A stretch of 64,000 nucleotides of DNA from Bifiguratus adelaidae (taxonomy: Eukaryota; Mucoromycota; Endogonomycetes; Endogonales), in contig MVBO01000069.1 in assembly GCA_002261195.1 (NCBI GenBank), positions 1-64,000 of the forward strand, written 5' to 3'. Below, in pieces: positions 10,537 through 21,824 of this stretch. A program made the translations under genes and the position numbers. A model generated the notes under the pieces. It was not told the origin of the DNA and made no database searches. It saw only the letters and a program-made list of their open reading frames with translations. Positions within the stretch are counted from its first letter, which is position 1; every line of letters begins with the position of its first letter.

Positions 10537-12156
10537 GCTGAAACAAGTGAAATATATGCTCTCTTTGATGCTGCTCTTCATATTGTGGTTGGTGTCTGCA
10601 GTGCAGGCACAGTCTACGATAGGCTTGACCAACTCTCAGGTCGTCCAAGGCACGGTGAGCGGGCTGACTCACTATTACTTCAATCCAAGTTCCAATCCGC
10701 TTGCAACACCCTCGACTTTCAATCTGTATGTCTCCTTGACAACGTGCTCATTGCCGGCCAATGTGAACGCAGACGAAGCGTATCTCTCTTTCTGGATCAG
10801 TTTTGAAACTTCTAATCAGCTACCGGGACCAAGTGCGCCCTCATCGCAACAGATATTTATGGATGGAAACCCCGCGCTTGATAACGGGACACATGCGGGC
10901 GTTGTCACGTATAGTCGCACCGGCTTGGATGCTTCCCAGGTACAAGGCGTTTGGGTGGGCGTTGGATCCAATTCTTCAGCTACTCCTCAAGGCAATTGGA
11001 CCTATGAATTTGCCATCTCGACGACCGGTAAGCCCAGATATGCCGATGATACCGGATGGTGATAGCAACTAAATCCTTGGTCTCCAGGGTATCAACATAC
11101 ACTTTCTGCTTACAATGATACGCCGCTACTAAGCCTGGATGATGCGGACAGTGACACTGTTTTGTTTCTCGGAGCTCCCTACAATGGCACAGCCCCCACA
11201 TCAAGTATCATCATTGCATCCTCCTCCCTTCCATCTCAACTGTCTCGATCGCTTTGTGCCGTGAAACATTACACTGTCAGCGGGTTGAACGTCAACAGCA
11301 CGACGACAACTCGTGGTGCCCTGTCAGGGTCCAAAACTCAATCCTATGTCACCGGTCTGCAGGCAACAACGGCATATAGTGCTTATTATGTGGCGCCTGG
11401 CGCCAACAATGGCTCATACACATGGAGTCAACCTGTCACGTTCAAAACGATGAGTGGTAAGTTGCATCGATACGGTGGTGGACAATTATCATCGGGACTC
11501 TTACTGAACAAACTCTTGTTGCAGCATCATCCATATGTAAGCTTATTTACGACGTACCCACCTGTCCACAAGTCGCGTACTCGGTTCCGGCCAATTCAAG
11601 TGCAAATATGTCCGAGATCGTCAGCTTATACGATAGCCTTGCGTCGTCTACCTACCACAACTTTTCCATTGCCATTGGACAATTCAACTGTAACGACACA
11701 TTGTATTCACTTGTGCGCAACTGCGATGATTGTCGCGCGGATTATCGCAATTGGTTGTGCTCGGTATTAATGCCTCGGTGCGCCGACGACGAGGTCACCA
11801 ACGCGGCAAACGTGGCTACACGGTCTGTTTCCCCTGGCACGGCGAGAAATAGCTGGATCGATAGCACCTGGTCTCCACCACAGTGGACAGAACTTTTGCC
11901 GTGCTCTGATCTCTGCTACCGGGTTGTCCAAAGCTGTCCTCCTTTTATGCAATTTGGCTGTCCGAATCCGACCACCATCACTGGTCAGTACGGCACTTGG
12001 TACGGTCAAATGTCCTTTGAAGGACGCAACGTCACCAGCTGCAACACGATGGCCATGGACCGCGTCTTTGTCATTAGCGCATCCACAATCCTCTCACCCA
12101 CCGTGTTGTTCATGTCGCTAACCAGTCTTCTTGTCATCTTATTCACATGTATATAG
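10535..12156 (+). CDS. MID1: Mid1-type regulatory subunit of the Cch1 calcium channel (497 aa)
   Basis: Three exons (10535-11027, 11088-11456, 11525-12156) give 497 residues. A signal peptide (MLSLMLLFILWLVSAVQAQ) is followed by an extracellular region with many NxS/T sites. The Cys-rich C-terminal half has motifs typical of Mid1: YDSLASSTYHNFSIAI, NCDDCRADYRNWLCSVLMPRC and PCSDLCYRVVQSCPPFMQF. A hydrophobic C-terminal tail could be a membrane or GPI segment. Mid1 pairs with Cch1 at the plasma membrane for stress- and pheromone-induced calcium entry. ATG 10535 overlaps the SSU72 start codon; ATG 10556 gives a cleaner signal peptide and would leave a gap of about 19 bp. The stop lies 11 bp from the convergent SDR stop. 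Confidence 0.88.
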
Positions 12157-12167
12157 TCTGCCTTTAT

Positions 12168-13208
12168 CTACATAGAATCCACCATATTGCGCATTGTCTG
12201 CGGTGCGAGCCCAAACAATATTCTGCTTACCCAAACATACCAAGGAAAGAACAATTCCTCGTCCCTATTCAACGCTGCGATCAGGATCATCTCGGCTGTG
12301 ATTTCATCGCTCACAGCAAGCTTGGAAGCCGTCTTGTCTCCTTCGGCCATGATCGTTCGAAAATAATCGGTTTTAATGGCTCCGAGCACGCAAATCGTCA
12401 CCGAAGGATACGTCTTCTTGGCATGACGCAATTGCCCTCGCAAGGAATGAAAATAATTCGTGATGGCCGCCTTTGTCGCGGCATAGGCATGTGCTTTGGA
12501 AGGGACGGGTGAGAAACTGCAGACGGAGCTGATGGCCACCACATGGGATCGAGGCGTGTTAAGAAGAGTACGAAGGGCATGAAAGAGAATGTTGAGGTAG
12601 CCAAAGTAATTGATATCCATCAGTTGCCGCGAGAGCTCAATATTGCTCTCGGGGTTGTCGAGATCCATGGCATTCCACACGCCCACGCAGTGGTTGAGTA
12701 TGAGCATGTCAATCGCAGCATCGCCAGTCTGCGCCTCAAAGTGCTTCCGGGCCGACATGATCAATTGTTTACAATCATCCTCCTGTGCAGCGTCACATCG
12801 AACCGCGAGAGCACTCGCGCTGCCTAGAGCCTGACACTTTTCGGCGACTTGGTTCAGTTTATCTTGTGAACGAGCGGCAATAATTACGTGTGCGCCATGT
12901 TGAGCCAAGCAATATGCCAACTTTTCGCCTAGTAGGCGTTAGACACGATACATGACGCCGTACGACATAGCCAAAACTCGATACTTACCGATACCTTTAC
13001 TCGCTCCACTGATAATCACTCGCTTGCCAACAAGTTGATGGAGCTTGCCATGACTGTATCTGATCCTATGATGTACATAGCTTATCGCGTAGAGAACTGG
13101 TAGCAGCAGCAGCAGCCAAAGCCAAACCATGGAATGGATCACTTGGCGTAAAACCGAACGTGACATTTGTGACGACTCCTCATTTTCAAATGAGTTGGTT
13201 GCTGGCAT
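12168..13208 (-). CDS. Membrane-anchored SDR resembling 11-beta-hydroxysteroid dehydrogenase 1 / KDSR (326 aa)
   Basis: Exons 13208-12989 and 12928-12168 give 326 residues. An N-terminal membrane helix (MVWLWLLLLLPVLYAISYV) precedes the cofactor loop SGASKGIG. Further motifs are LNHCVG in place of NNAG, catalytic Ser in ISSVCSF, and YAATK. The segment VTICVLGAIKTDYF closely parallels the HSD11B1 equivalent. It is probably an ER-bound NADP-dependent lipid or sterol oxidoreductase; 3-ketosphinganine reductase is the main alternative. ATG 13208 overlaps the divergent TMEM135-like coding start (13190) by 19 bp; the internal ATG 13166 would remove the overlap and place the start close to the membrane helix. 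Confidence 0.82.
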
Positions 13209-15040
13209 TTGCCTTGTCGAGAAGAGAGTATGAAGGGCTGACGAGGGTGTTACGACCGGTTGGGGTCAAGGAGCCCATACCTAGGAAGGCCTTTGAGCAG
13301 TACCTAGCAAGGTAAGCAAGAGATAGGCAAGCCTCTCGACCCGTGTTAACGTGCGTGGACTTTAGGCCTCACCCGCCGCTTTCACGCGCAAAGCGCCCCT
13401 CACAGCATGCGCCTCAGGACAAACTTGTAGCCTTTTTGCATCCTTGGACATGCTCTCACCCGCAGTGCTTGCCTTCAGCGACGCAACGAGGATTGCGTGC
13501 GTTTCTACTCGCCTATCTGGTGATTTCTGTCGGTGAAGGCGTTTTAGGTATCCTGTTTCGGCGAACTGGGTAGGCACGGTATCATGATGACAAGCAAGTA
13601 TTTATTCCGCCTTTTAGGCCGCGGACAGCAATTAAGAACGCACTTTCCTCATCCTCCGCGTATACTTTCGCCATGTTTCTGTCCTCCTATACATTCATTT
13701 GTCGGATGGTTCAACGAGGATTGGACTTGAACCACGTGGCGCCATTTACGTCTGCATTTATCGCTGGATTAGTGGCAGGCCCGACGATTCTGCTCGATCA
13801 CTCATCACCTTCGCGGCGGCTCACCATATCGCTTTACCTGCTCACCAAAGCCATGCAATTTCTGTTTGCCGATTTGCAAAGCACTGGCAAGTTGCCCAAG
13901 TTGCCCAACTGGTTTGGAAGGTGGTTACTCTTTCCCCTTAGCTCTGCTCAGCTGATCTGGTGTTTCTTGAATGATCATGAGTCCTTTCCGGTAAGAGTCC
14001 TTGTTCATCCGTCTAAACATACCTGACCATTCCTCACTTAGGACACATACTTTAACTTTATTGTGTCGCGATCCCAAGATTATATACCAAAATCGCCAAG
14101 AGGCATTCAGCGTGCTGGAAAGCCTTGGCCAAATTCAAGAAGCATTGTGGATGCGATCCACCATTTGGCCAAGGCAGGATACCCGAGTTTATCAGAGCTC
14201 AAGCAATCAGAATTGGCTGGGTCGCATGCGATTGATCAGGTCAAGCCTGTGTTTGATTACGCCAATCCAAGTAAGTGACATGTTGGCTTGAATATCTCGC
14301 TGATATTACTACAGACCATACACGCGCCATGTGCGCTCTGTTGCACCCTGATACCCCCAATTGCTGGTCACCTTTCTTTCACATGCTTCAGGTGGAGCTC
14401 CCACGCACGTTTAAGTTCTTTTCAGTGTTTACATTGATTGGGTTACTCTTCAACCGTCGCAAGCTTGTCCGTCAGTATGTGTTCGTGGATAACAATGTCG
14501 TAACTCCGATGCTTAATGTCTTGTCTTAGACCGGTGGAGACCTTGTCAAAAGCGCTGCTCTCAACCTCTAAAAGCACGGCATTTGCTGTATTAGCCATTG
14601 CCACGGCATGGCGGTTTGTTTGTTTGTGGCAAGACTTCATGCCTGGAAACGTTCTTTCTCGCGATAGGTAAGCCAACGTATCGCATCCGATCACTGGGCC
14701 CATTTATCTAACGATATGGACACAGAATTGCCTTGAATGGATTCATCTCTGGTTTCTGGATTCTGTTAGAGTCCAGAGGACGACAAATGGACCTTGGCAT
14801 GTACAGCATACGCTTAACCATTGAGAGTGTGTGGCAAGGTCTCTTGCGACGCGGTTATGTCAAGAGCATCCGGTAGGTCTAGCCACTGCTTGTCTGAATT
14901 GTCGCTCATATAGGCTCGACAGACATGGTGAAGCCATCTATTTCTCCTTATCCATGGCCTTTGTCATAGCCATTTATCGCACCAATCGTCGTGCGATCAA
15001 TACCGGCTACATTGCCTCATTGCTAGATATCTTGATGTGA
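13190..15040 (+). CDS. TMEM135-like multi-pass membrane protein (499 aa)
   Basis: Eight exons (13190-13311, 13366-13569, 13618-13990, 14042-14270, 14315-14474, 14530-14667, 14726-14872, 14914-15040) join to 499 residues, the size of fungal TMEM135-like proteins. Visible traits are the Cys-rich N-terminal WTCSHPQC, the CALLHPDTPNCW motif, and repeated hydrophobic segments with conserved Gly pairs (SAFIAGLVAGPTILLD, NGFISGFWILLES). Animal TMEM135 is linked to mitochondria, peroxisomes and lipid droplets. The biochemical activity is unknown. Exon 1 was extended to ATG 13190 because its frame and phase join exon 2 exactly. The last intron is only 41 bp. Confidence 0.75.
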
Positions 15041-15242
15041 TTCCTTGCACCTATAGGTTAACCTACAGCAAACAATGTCCACACATACCGCTACAAATAT
15101 AACGGAATGGCTGTAGGGAGCATGGGGCGTAATGGACGTATAGCACAAAGGCATAGGTCGCCTCCTGTCAACAGGTATACGAAAATTTAGACGATATAAT
15201 ACAATGGACATGTACAACCATGGCTCGACACATTCATTTTCT

Positions 15243-17429
15243 CTACGTGGACTCCGTTTTGGCCTATAAAATGCACACGTAAGCCTCCAGCTTACTCGAA
15301 ATGAAAGCGTGCACACCTACCTGCGCTTTCCAAGCTTGAGCCATTGCCAACAATTTGAAATTGGGCTTTTGAACTTCATCATCAGGGAAGATGTAGTCAA
15401 AGTATTCTTCCCATGAAACACCTCCTTCCACATCCTCCACCTGTCGCCGCTTCTTGACCACTTTGGGCATCCGGGCACTGACATCATCCAGCGTTTGCTT
15501 GGTACCGTTATGTGTCTCAAATTCCTTCCAGGATTCAAGCAACAATACCCGTTCCTCCTTGAGATCCTTCTCCTTCATGCTCTTGTACGCTTGCTCAAAC
15601 ACCTCGCGAGCTCGCTTCACGGAAGCACCTTCGTCTTCATCGGGCACAGACAACTCAAATTGAGCAAAGCTGATCCAGACCTTAACATGTTCAGTGCGTT
15701 GTAGGAGACGTTGGTATAGGGCGCGCGTTCGATCATATTCATCCAGACTGAACTCAAAGTCGATGTAAGCCTTCCAAAGCATCTCCGGCATATCCAAGAC
15801 GGGTTGATCTACGGCAAGTTCGAAAATGGCTCGTGTGCGTTCGTATTCTTCGAGGCGCCTTTCCATTTCTGTGAATCTGATCCAGGCGCCACAGTTGGCC
15901 GGGTTGAATTCCAAGAATTTGCTGTACAGTACTCGACACCGATCAAATTCACACAGCTATCAGGATGGAAAGGTCAGAGATGAACCATTTCACCTCTTTT
16001 AATGACACTCAACATACCTCCATTTCCAAGTCAATATATCCCTTAAAGAGTTTGTCTTTGGGACACATACCGATGGCGCGACCTAATAGTTTGCGAGCAG
16101 CCACCACGTCCATCCGCCGCACCTCGAATTGGGCATTAAGCAGCCAAACCTTGGCAAAGGTAAACTTTTTGTGGGGTATCAGTTTAAGACATTCCGCGTA
16201 GACTTGACGCGCACGTTCATAGTCCTTGGACTCCAACTCTTCGTAGAGCGCGTAATTGATCCAGAGATAAATGTATCGACGCCAGTACCGCTTTTCTTCA
16301 GCAGGCGGCGTGTTAGCAATAGCTCGCTCGTACACTTCTCGAACGCGCTCTGCATCTCCTGAGGTCTCTTCTAATCGAGCGTAATCGAACCACACATCGT
16401 AATTGCGTGGATTTTCTGTGATTTCATTCTCGTATTGTACCCGCCGTTTGCCAATCACCACATCCTCAATGCCCTCCTTGTCACCAAACTGCTTTTCGAA
16501 CGAAGTATAATTGTTGTAGAGACTCTCTGATTTGCTTTTTGGTAGCCTATCCAAGGCATACTTGTAAATCATGCGAGCGCGTTCATACTCCCTCATCTTG
16601 ACTTCGAAACGAGCAAACGCGACAAAAATCTTTTGATCCATGTGTTCCTCGCCCATTGTCTCTATAGCCTGTTCAAAGATTTCTCTGCATTTGTCAGGTC
16701 GATTTTGCTCTTCTTCGAACTTGGCGAACCGTAGCCAATTTTTCGTGTCGGGATGCACCTGAACAAACCGCTGATAGATGGCGCGTGCACGTTCAACCTC
16801 AGAGTATCGGAGTTCCATTTTAATGTAGGCGACCCACGCAGTCTCGTCAGGTTCCCATTGCATCCACCGCTCAAATACTTGACGAGCCTTTGGAATATCG
16901 CCAAGCGTCTCCTCCATATAGGTGTACTTGAACCAAAACTGATCCATACGTGGAAGAATCGTGACAGCCCGATCAAATAAGTTCCTTGTGTGATTAACAT
17001 TGCGATTTTTCATTTCAATGTCGGCATATCGTAACCAAATAGCAGGATTACGAGGATCTATATCAAGCGCACGTTCCATTACCGATCGTGCTCGATCCAA
17101 CTCGCCTTGCGACTCCTCCCACTGTGCGTATTTCGTCCATGTCGTAATGTTGAGACGGTTCTTTCGAATATTGTCCTCAAAGTCTTTACGCTTTCTTTGA
17201 CGATACTCTGAAAGTTCTTCATAATCGGCTACCTTTTGCTTTGGAACAACGGTACCCGGCTCGAGTCGACGATCATGGGCTTCTCGCAATATTTGTTCGG
17301 CTGTAATCTGCAGTGGCGCCGGATTCTTGTTCTTGACCTACAAGCATAGGCTTTAGTTCTCTGTTCCATGCCTCCCATTCCTCTTGTTTCCCCACCTACC
17401 TTGGGCGGTCTGTTTGATTTCCCCTCCAT
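15243..17429 (-). CDS. CLF1: Spliceosome assembly factor Clf1/Crooked-neck (HAT repeat protein, 668 aa)
   Basis: Exons 17429-17400, 17337-16018, 15956-15321 and 15263-15243 give 668 residues. The protein is built almost entirely of HAT repeats, with recurrent motifs such as [30 protein letters not shown] and [10 protein letters not shown]. It opens with the family leader [20 protein letters not shown]. Clf1 is the scaffold of the Prp19-associated (NineTeen) complex and is needed for spliceosome activation. The terminal coding exon supplies only six residues and the stop. A CRE palindrome lies about 35 bp upstream of the ATG. The bases before the ATG, TTTCTCTCGGTTAAG, are acceptor-like. Confidence 0.96.
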
Positions 17430-17463
17430 CTTAACCGAGAGAAAGAGGCACTGCGCAATTTGT

Positions 17464-17471
17464 TGACGTCA
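17464..17471. promoter_or_regulatory. CRE-like palindrome TGACGTCA upstream of CLF1
   Basis: A perfect TGACGTCA octamer lies in the 112-bp gap between the CLF1 ATG (17429) and the stop of the MGR3-like gene (17542), 35 bp from the ATG. It is a likely bZIP site for CLF1; binding is inferred. Confidence 0.45.
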
Positions 17472-17541
17472 CTATTTTTAGAACAATGGAAATTAGCATT
17501 CACAAAGAGAATGAAAGAGGAGACAGTTCAATGTATTCCGT

Positions 17542-18701
17542 TTATTCCAAATGCTCCTTTAAGCGTTCAATGCGGGCCAAATTATCCAATTCACCTGCGC
17601 CGTCAGCAGCGGCTACAGCATACTTGTAGGCTTGCCCATAATAAGAGAGCGCATCTTTGGGATTGCCCATTTTCTAAATTGTACCGTCATTGGATGAAAT
17701 TCTAGGGCATTGCCGTCTTTCCTTACCTCCAACATGGCTCCTAAGTGAGACGATGCCACACCCGCACATTCATCACAGTCCCTATTTACACCTTGGCCTG
17801 CCTTGGCCGTCTCCAACGCCTTTTGCGCCCATCCCATGGCGGATTTCAGCTGCTGCTTCGCATAAAAAACTTCAGAAAGATGCGTCTGAATGATCGCTTC
17901 TAGACACTTGTAAGTCGTATCGACATTGTCACCCAACTTGGCATGTTCTTCTTGAGCGGCCTTTAAAGTTCGGAGGTAGAGAGGCTGCGCGTAGTTGAAT
18001 TGTCGCTGCATGGCATAGAGATTGGCCAAGGAAAGGTTGACGGCCATCTTTAGATAGGCCGGTGTGGATTTGATGTCGGTGGAAGGAGCAGATGTGAAGG
18101 TGGCAGTGTTGAGTGTATGGAGAGCCCAAGCTAGAATGTCTTCGGCTGTCTTGAACTCCCCGAACTGCATATTGAGATCACCGAGCTTCTTGGCCAGCTG
18201 AACTGATTCGATAATGACGGCCGGGGATGGACGTTCGGCGTAGGACTCAATCACCAGATGCCATATCTTTGTGTAGGTAGCGACGGCATCGATCAGGTCT
18301 CCCGCCAAGTATTCGCTGGCCGCCAGTCGTTTCAAGAGATCCAAGACGACCGGGTGCGAAGGTGGCAACTTCCCTTCCTCCTCCACCACCGTAATAGCCC
18401 GTTTGAGATATTGCCGAGCCACACTCGCGTCCGGTACTACCTCTTCTCGAATATAGGCTCCTCGTAGTAGATTGCGTGCCTTGGACGGCAGTTCAGGTGG
18501 TGTCGGGTGCTTATAGTGTTCAATGTAATAGTGTGTCCCTTCCCATGCACATAACGTCAATGTAGCCGTAGACATGGTCATGATCGCAATGACCTTGAGA
18601 CTCTTGGAGGCAACATGGACAACGTGATCGAACGAGGAGTGAAAGCGAGAAGTTGTGAACCGCACACTTGCTTCACTGCGCAAAAGTCGCCGGAGCAACA
18701 T
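17542..18701 (-). CDS. Mitochondrial TPR protein, Mgr3-like (368 aa)
   Basis: Exons 18701-17727 and 17673-17542 give 368 residues. The N-terminus (MLLRRLLRSEASVRFTTSRF) is a typical mitochondrial presequence, followed by one membrane helix and the segment ELPSKARNLLRGAYIREEV. TPR-type helical pairs then run to the end (YLKRAITVVEEEGKLP, LANLYAMQRQFNYAQPLYLRTL, NPKDALSYYGQAYKYA). Architecture and motifs match fungal Mgr3-type adaptors of the inner-membrane i-AAA protease Yme1. The first true ATG is 18701; an upstream frame extension begins with TTG. The eIF2A ATG lies 14 bp away on the other strand, so both genes must share a tiny promoter or start inside each other. Confidence 0.7.
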
Positions 18702-18715
18702 TTTTATCAAGAGGC

Positions 18716-20850
18716 ATGGCGCTCACGCACTTTAGCTGTAAGGGATACTAGGCGTATGGGTCGATCGCTTAAGCTAATGTTGGTTTGCAGATCGCTCCTT
18801 GCGAGAGTTGGCTATATGGTCAGGATATCCCGAGTTTAAGCCCGTAGAGTTCGAACGGTAAGTGTTGATCAGGATGTTGTTATGTAGGATTCATCGTCGC
18901 GTCACTAGGCCAAAGACGTCGGTGCGCACTTTTCAGTACAGCAAGGATGGTCGTCGTTATGCGTTTGTCACAACGGACGGGTAAGTCGGATTGGTTATCG
19001 TCCAGAGGGTGTTTTAACAGCCATGTAGGGTCAAGGTGCTTGATACAGCCACACAAAACGTTCTCTGTACCATCAACAAGTCGACCGTCATTGAGATTGA
19101 CTTTTCACCCAAAGGCAGCTATCTCTGCACGTGGGAACGACCAAGTGAGTGATGATGAGCATTGGAGAGGATGCATAACCCACCGAATCAACGATTGCTC
19201 ATCATCCCTTTAGCCAAATTAGAGGATGGCTCTGGCAGCAATAATCTCATCATTTGGGATGCCTCCACGGGCACAGAGCTGGCTTCCTTTTCGCAAAAGA
19301 ACTCCAACAATTGGTAGGAGCATAAAACTTGCGTCTAGCGCAAGGAGATTGACAGCCGTGTTTAGGAACATTCAATTCACCGAGGATGAACGGTATTGCG
19401 CTCGTATGGTGACGGGCGAGATTCACTTTTGGGAAAGCAAGAATGTTGGCAAAGCCATCTGGGCCAAACTCAAGCTTGAGGGTGTTACCCAATTCTCCCT
19501 CTCGCCCGGCAAGAGCCCTAATGTGGCTGCCTTCATTCCGGAAAAGAAGGGCGCGCCGGCAATCGTAAAACTCTTTGGCATTCCCAACTTCAATGCTGTT
19601 TTATCGCAAAAGACATTTTACCGCGCTGACAAGGTGCAATTCATTTGGAATACGTTGGGTACCAATGTGCTTATCCTCACGTCCACGGATGTCGACAAGA
19701 CGGGCAAATCCTACTATGGTGAGACCAACTTGTACTATTTGGCGGTTGCCGGCAACTTTGATTGCCGTGTCGCTCTCGACAAGGAAGGACCGATACATGA
19801 TGTCGCTTGGTCTCCCGCCAGCAAAGAATTTACGGTCGTCTATGGTTCCATGCCGAGCAAAACCATGCTGTTTGATCACAGAGCCAACCCGGTACATGAC
19901 TTTGGCACCACACCTCGCAACTTTGTCCGATATAATCCTCAAGGACACATTATTTGCGTAGCCGGATTCGGAAACCTGAACGGCAGCGTCGACTTTTGGG
20001 ATCGCCGGACCTGCAAAAAGATCACGACCATCCAGGCATCGAATGCCAGTCACTGTGAATGGAGTCCCTGTGGTCGTTTCCTCATGACGGCCACATTAAC
20101 ACCCCGTCTGCGCGTCGACAATGGTTTCAAATTGTGGCACTATACCGGAACGATGGTGTATCATGAAGCCATTGAGGAACTCTATCAGATCGCCTGGCAA
20201 CCTGCTCCAACCGAACAGTATCCCATGCGCAACACACTTAGTCCGGCACCCAAGGTGATCAAGGCCGAACGTATTAAGGAAGGACGCAATGGAGCGAGTA
20301 CCCCAGACGGTGCCAGCAAGCCGATAGGCGCCTATAGACCTCCACACCTTCGAGGCACAGCCACGCCAACCATTTTCAAGCGTGAAGACGAAACGGCGAC
20401 TCAGAACGGAAAGACGTACTCGGCCCCCAAGCCGGTTTCTACCGTACCTGGAGCCGCCCCACCGCAACCTGAGCTCTCCAAGGCCGCCTTGAAGAACAAG
20501 AAGAAACGGGAGGCAGCCAAAAAGAAGAAGGACGAAGACAGTGGCTCCGAACCTGCATCAGGCGTCACCACACCCATTCCCGCTTCACCCAAGATATCAA
20601 CCAATATGGACGCGATCCCTACCTCTCAACTCTCTGAAGCGGACAAGAAGATGCGTAACCTTCAAAAGAAGTTGCGTCAAATTCAAGACCTCAAAGAGCG
20701 TCAAGCTAAAGGAGAGACTCTCGAGCTCACTCAGGTAAGGCCCTCAATCATTCATGGCATGGCTATCTCACCCAATGTCATCCACAGGTCCAAAAGATAA
20801 AAGGTGAAGCAGCACTCGTTCAGCAGATAGAAACCATGAAATTGCAATAA
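18716..20850 (+). CDS. EIF2A: Eukaryotic translation initiation factor 2A (602 aa)
   Basis: Seven exons (18716-18737, 18791-18857, 18909-18980, 19029-19144, 19214-19313, 19366-20734, 20788-20850) give 602 residues. The beta-propeller shows eIF2A hallmarks: FQYSKDGRRYAF, IDFSPKGSYLCTWERP, KGAPAIVKLFGIP, DVAWSPASKEFTVVYGSMPSK, FGNLNGSVDFWD, and the C-terminal GAYRPPHLRG followed by Lys-rich helices. eIF2A delivers Met-tRNA in GTP-independent or stress-related initiation. Exon 1 is only 22 nt. For intron 2 two in-frame acceptors exist (AG at 18887 or 18908); the farther one gives a normal 51-bp intron, the nearer an unlikely 30-bp one. Confidence 0.93.
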
Positions 20851-21002
20851 ACGAGAGACAGTGCTGTCTCCCTCTCTAGACACACGCTCACCCATGTAGT
20901 ATCACAATGTATGCTCCATCATGCGCTCCCTATCTCTTCTGCAGCACATGCTTTCCCATTATTCATTTTAGGACACCAAATTGAACCAGCCATGCTTTGA
21001 CT

Positions 21003-21783
21003 ATGGCAGCCATAGCCAACCCTCACGCTACGGAGAAAAGGATACCCATCTGCTGTATATCGCTCCATAAAGCTGACCGTATACGCTTGATTGAAGTACC
21101 GGCCGAAGTCATTGCTGCCATTCTCAAGGTGAGTGTTAAGTACAGCCCATATCTTCTCGTTTGACCAGTCGATGCAGACCATTCGCTACTGCTGGCCTCA
21201 GGGCATCCGCGAAGAGAAAACCTATGCTGGTTCACACGAGATTCGACTCAAAGGAGGACCCTGGGATGCCTATAAGGGCGGCGTAGACGCCATCAATAGC
21301 CGCACCATGATCATGGGTATTATCCGATGTCTCTTGCGAAAAGGATGGACCTATCTCACCGGTGCCGACTTGAGCTTGGCAGCCGCCGACAAGGATACCC
21401 TCTTCTTTGAATACACGGGCAATCCGGTCGACGTTTCCCTCTTTACCATCTCGTGTCATGATATCGACAAGGTGCGCACCCTCGATATGCCTCTCCATCT
21501 CGTCTCAACCCTTCGCCATTGTATCATCACTTCATGGCCTAGAGGCATTCAGAAAGAAAAGACCTATCTCAACTCACACCAGTTTAAACTCTATGGCCAT
21601 CCCTTCTCGGCCGAAGGTGAAGATACGGTGCATGTCAGGCAATTGATGATCAACATCCTCTCGCATCTACGCGGCAATGGCCATCAATTGGTAGCTTGCT
21701 TGAACTTGACGGGAGCAGACAGTGATAATGGTGATAGTGATAGTTGGATCTTTACGAATGGTCCCTTTAAAGCCTTGTCTTGA
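21003..21783 (+). CDS. Two-repeat conserved protein of unknown function (243 aa)
   Basis: Exons 21003-21128 and 21178-21783 give 243 residues. Two homologous units of roughly 90-100 residues follow a short leader. Unit 1 has WPQGIREEKTYAGSHEIRLKGGPW, here split as WPQGIREEKTYAG and SHEIRLKGGPW; unit 2 has WPRGIQKEKTYLNSHQFKLYG. Each continues with an Arg/Val-(x)-L-M-I-(x)-I-L-x-x-L helix, a GW or GH turn, and an L-S/T-x-A-DxD segment (LSLAAADKDTLFF in unit 1). The leader CISLHKADRIRLIEVP looks conserved. I recall similar domains in fungal hypothetical proteins but can assign no function. The stop lies 41 bp before the cysteine synthase ATG. Confidence 0.7.
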
Positions 21784-21787
21784 CACT

Positions 21788-21813
21788 TTCTCTCTCTCTC
21801 TCTCTCTCTCTCG
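21788..21813. repeat. (TC)n microsatellite
   Basis: An almost pure TC dinucleotide run of about 13 units fills most of the 41-bp gap between two tandem genes. It is followed by CGTATCTCTAG and then ACATG. The run reads as an extreme polypyrimidine tract ending in an AG just before the next start codon. Confidence 0.85.
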
Positions 21814-21824
21814 TATCTCTAGAC

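Noticed and set aside
18858-18887. 30-bp intron in EIF2A
   Set aside because: An acceptor 21 bases further (18908) keeps the same frame and gives a normal 51-bp intron.
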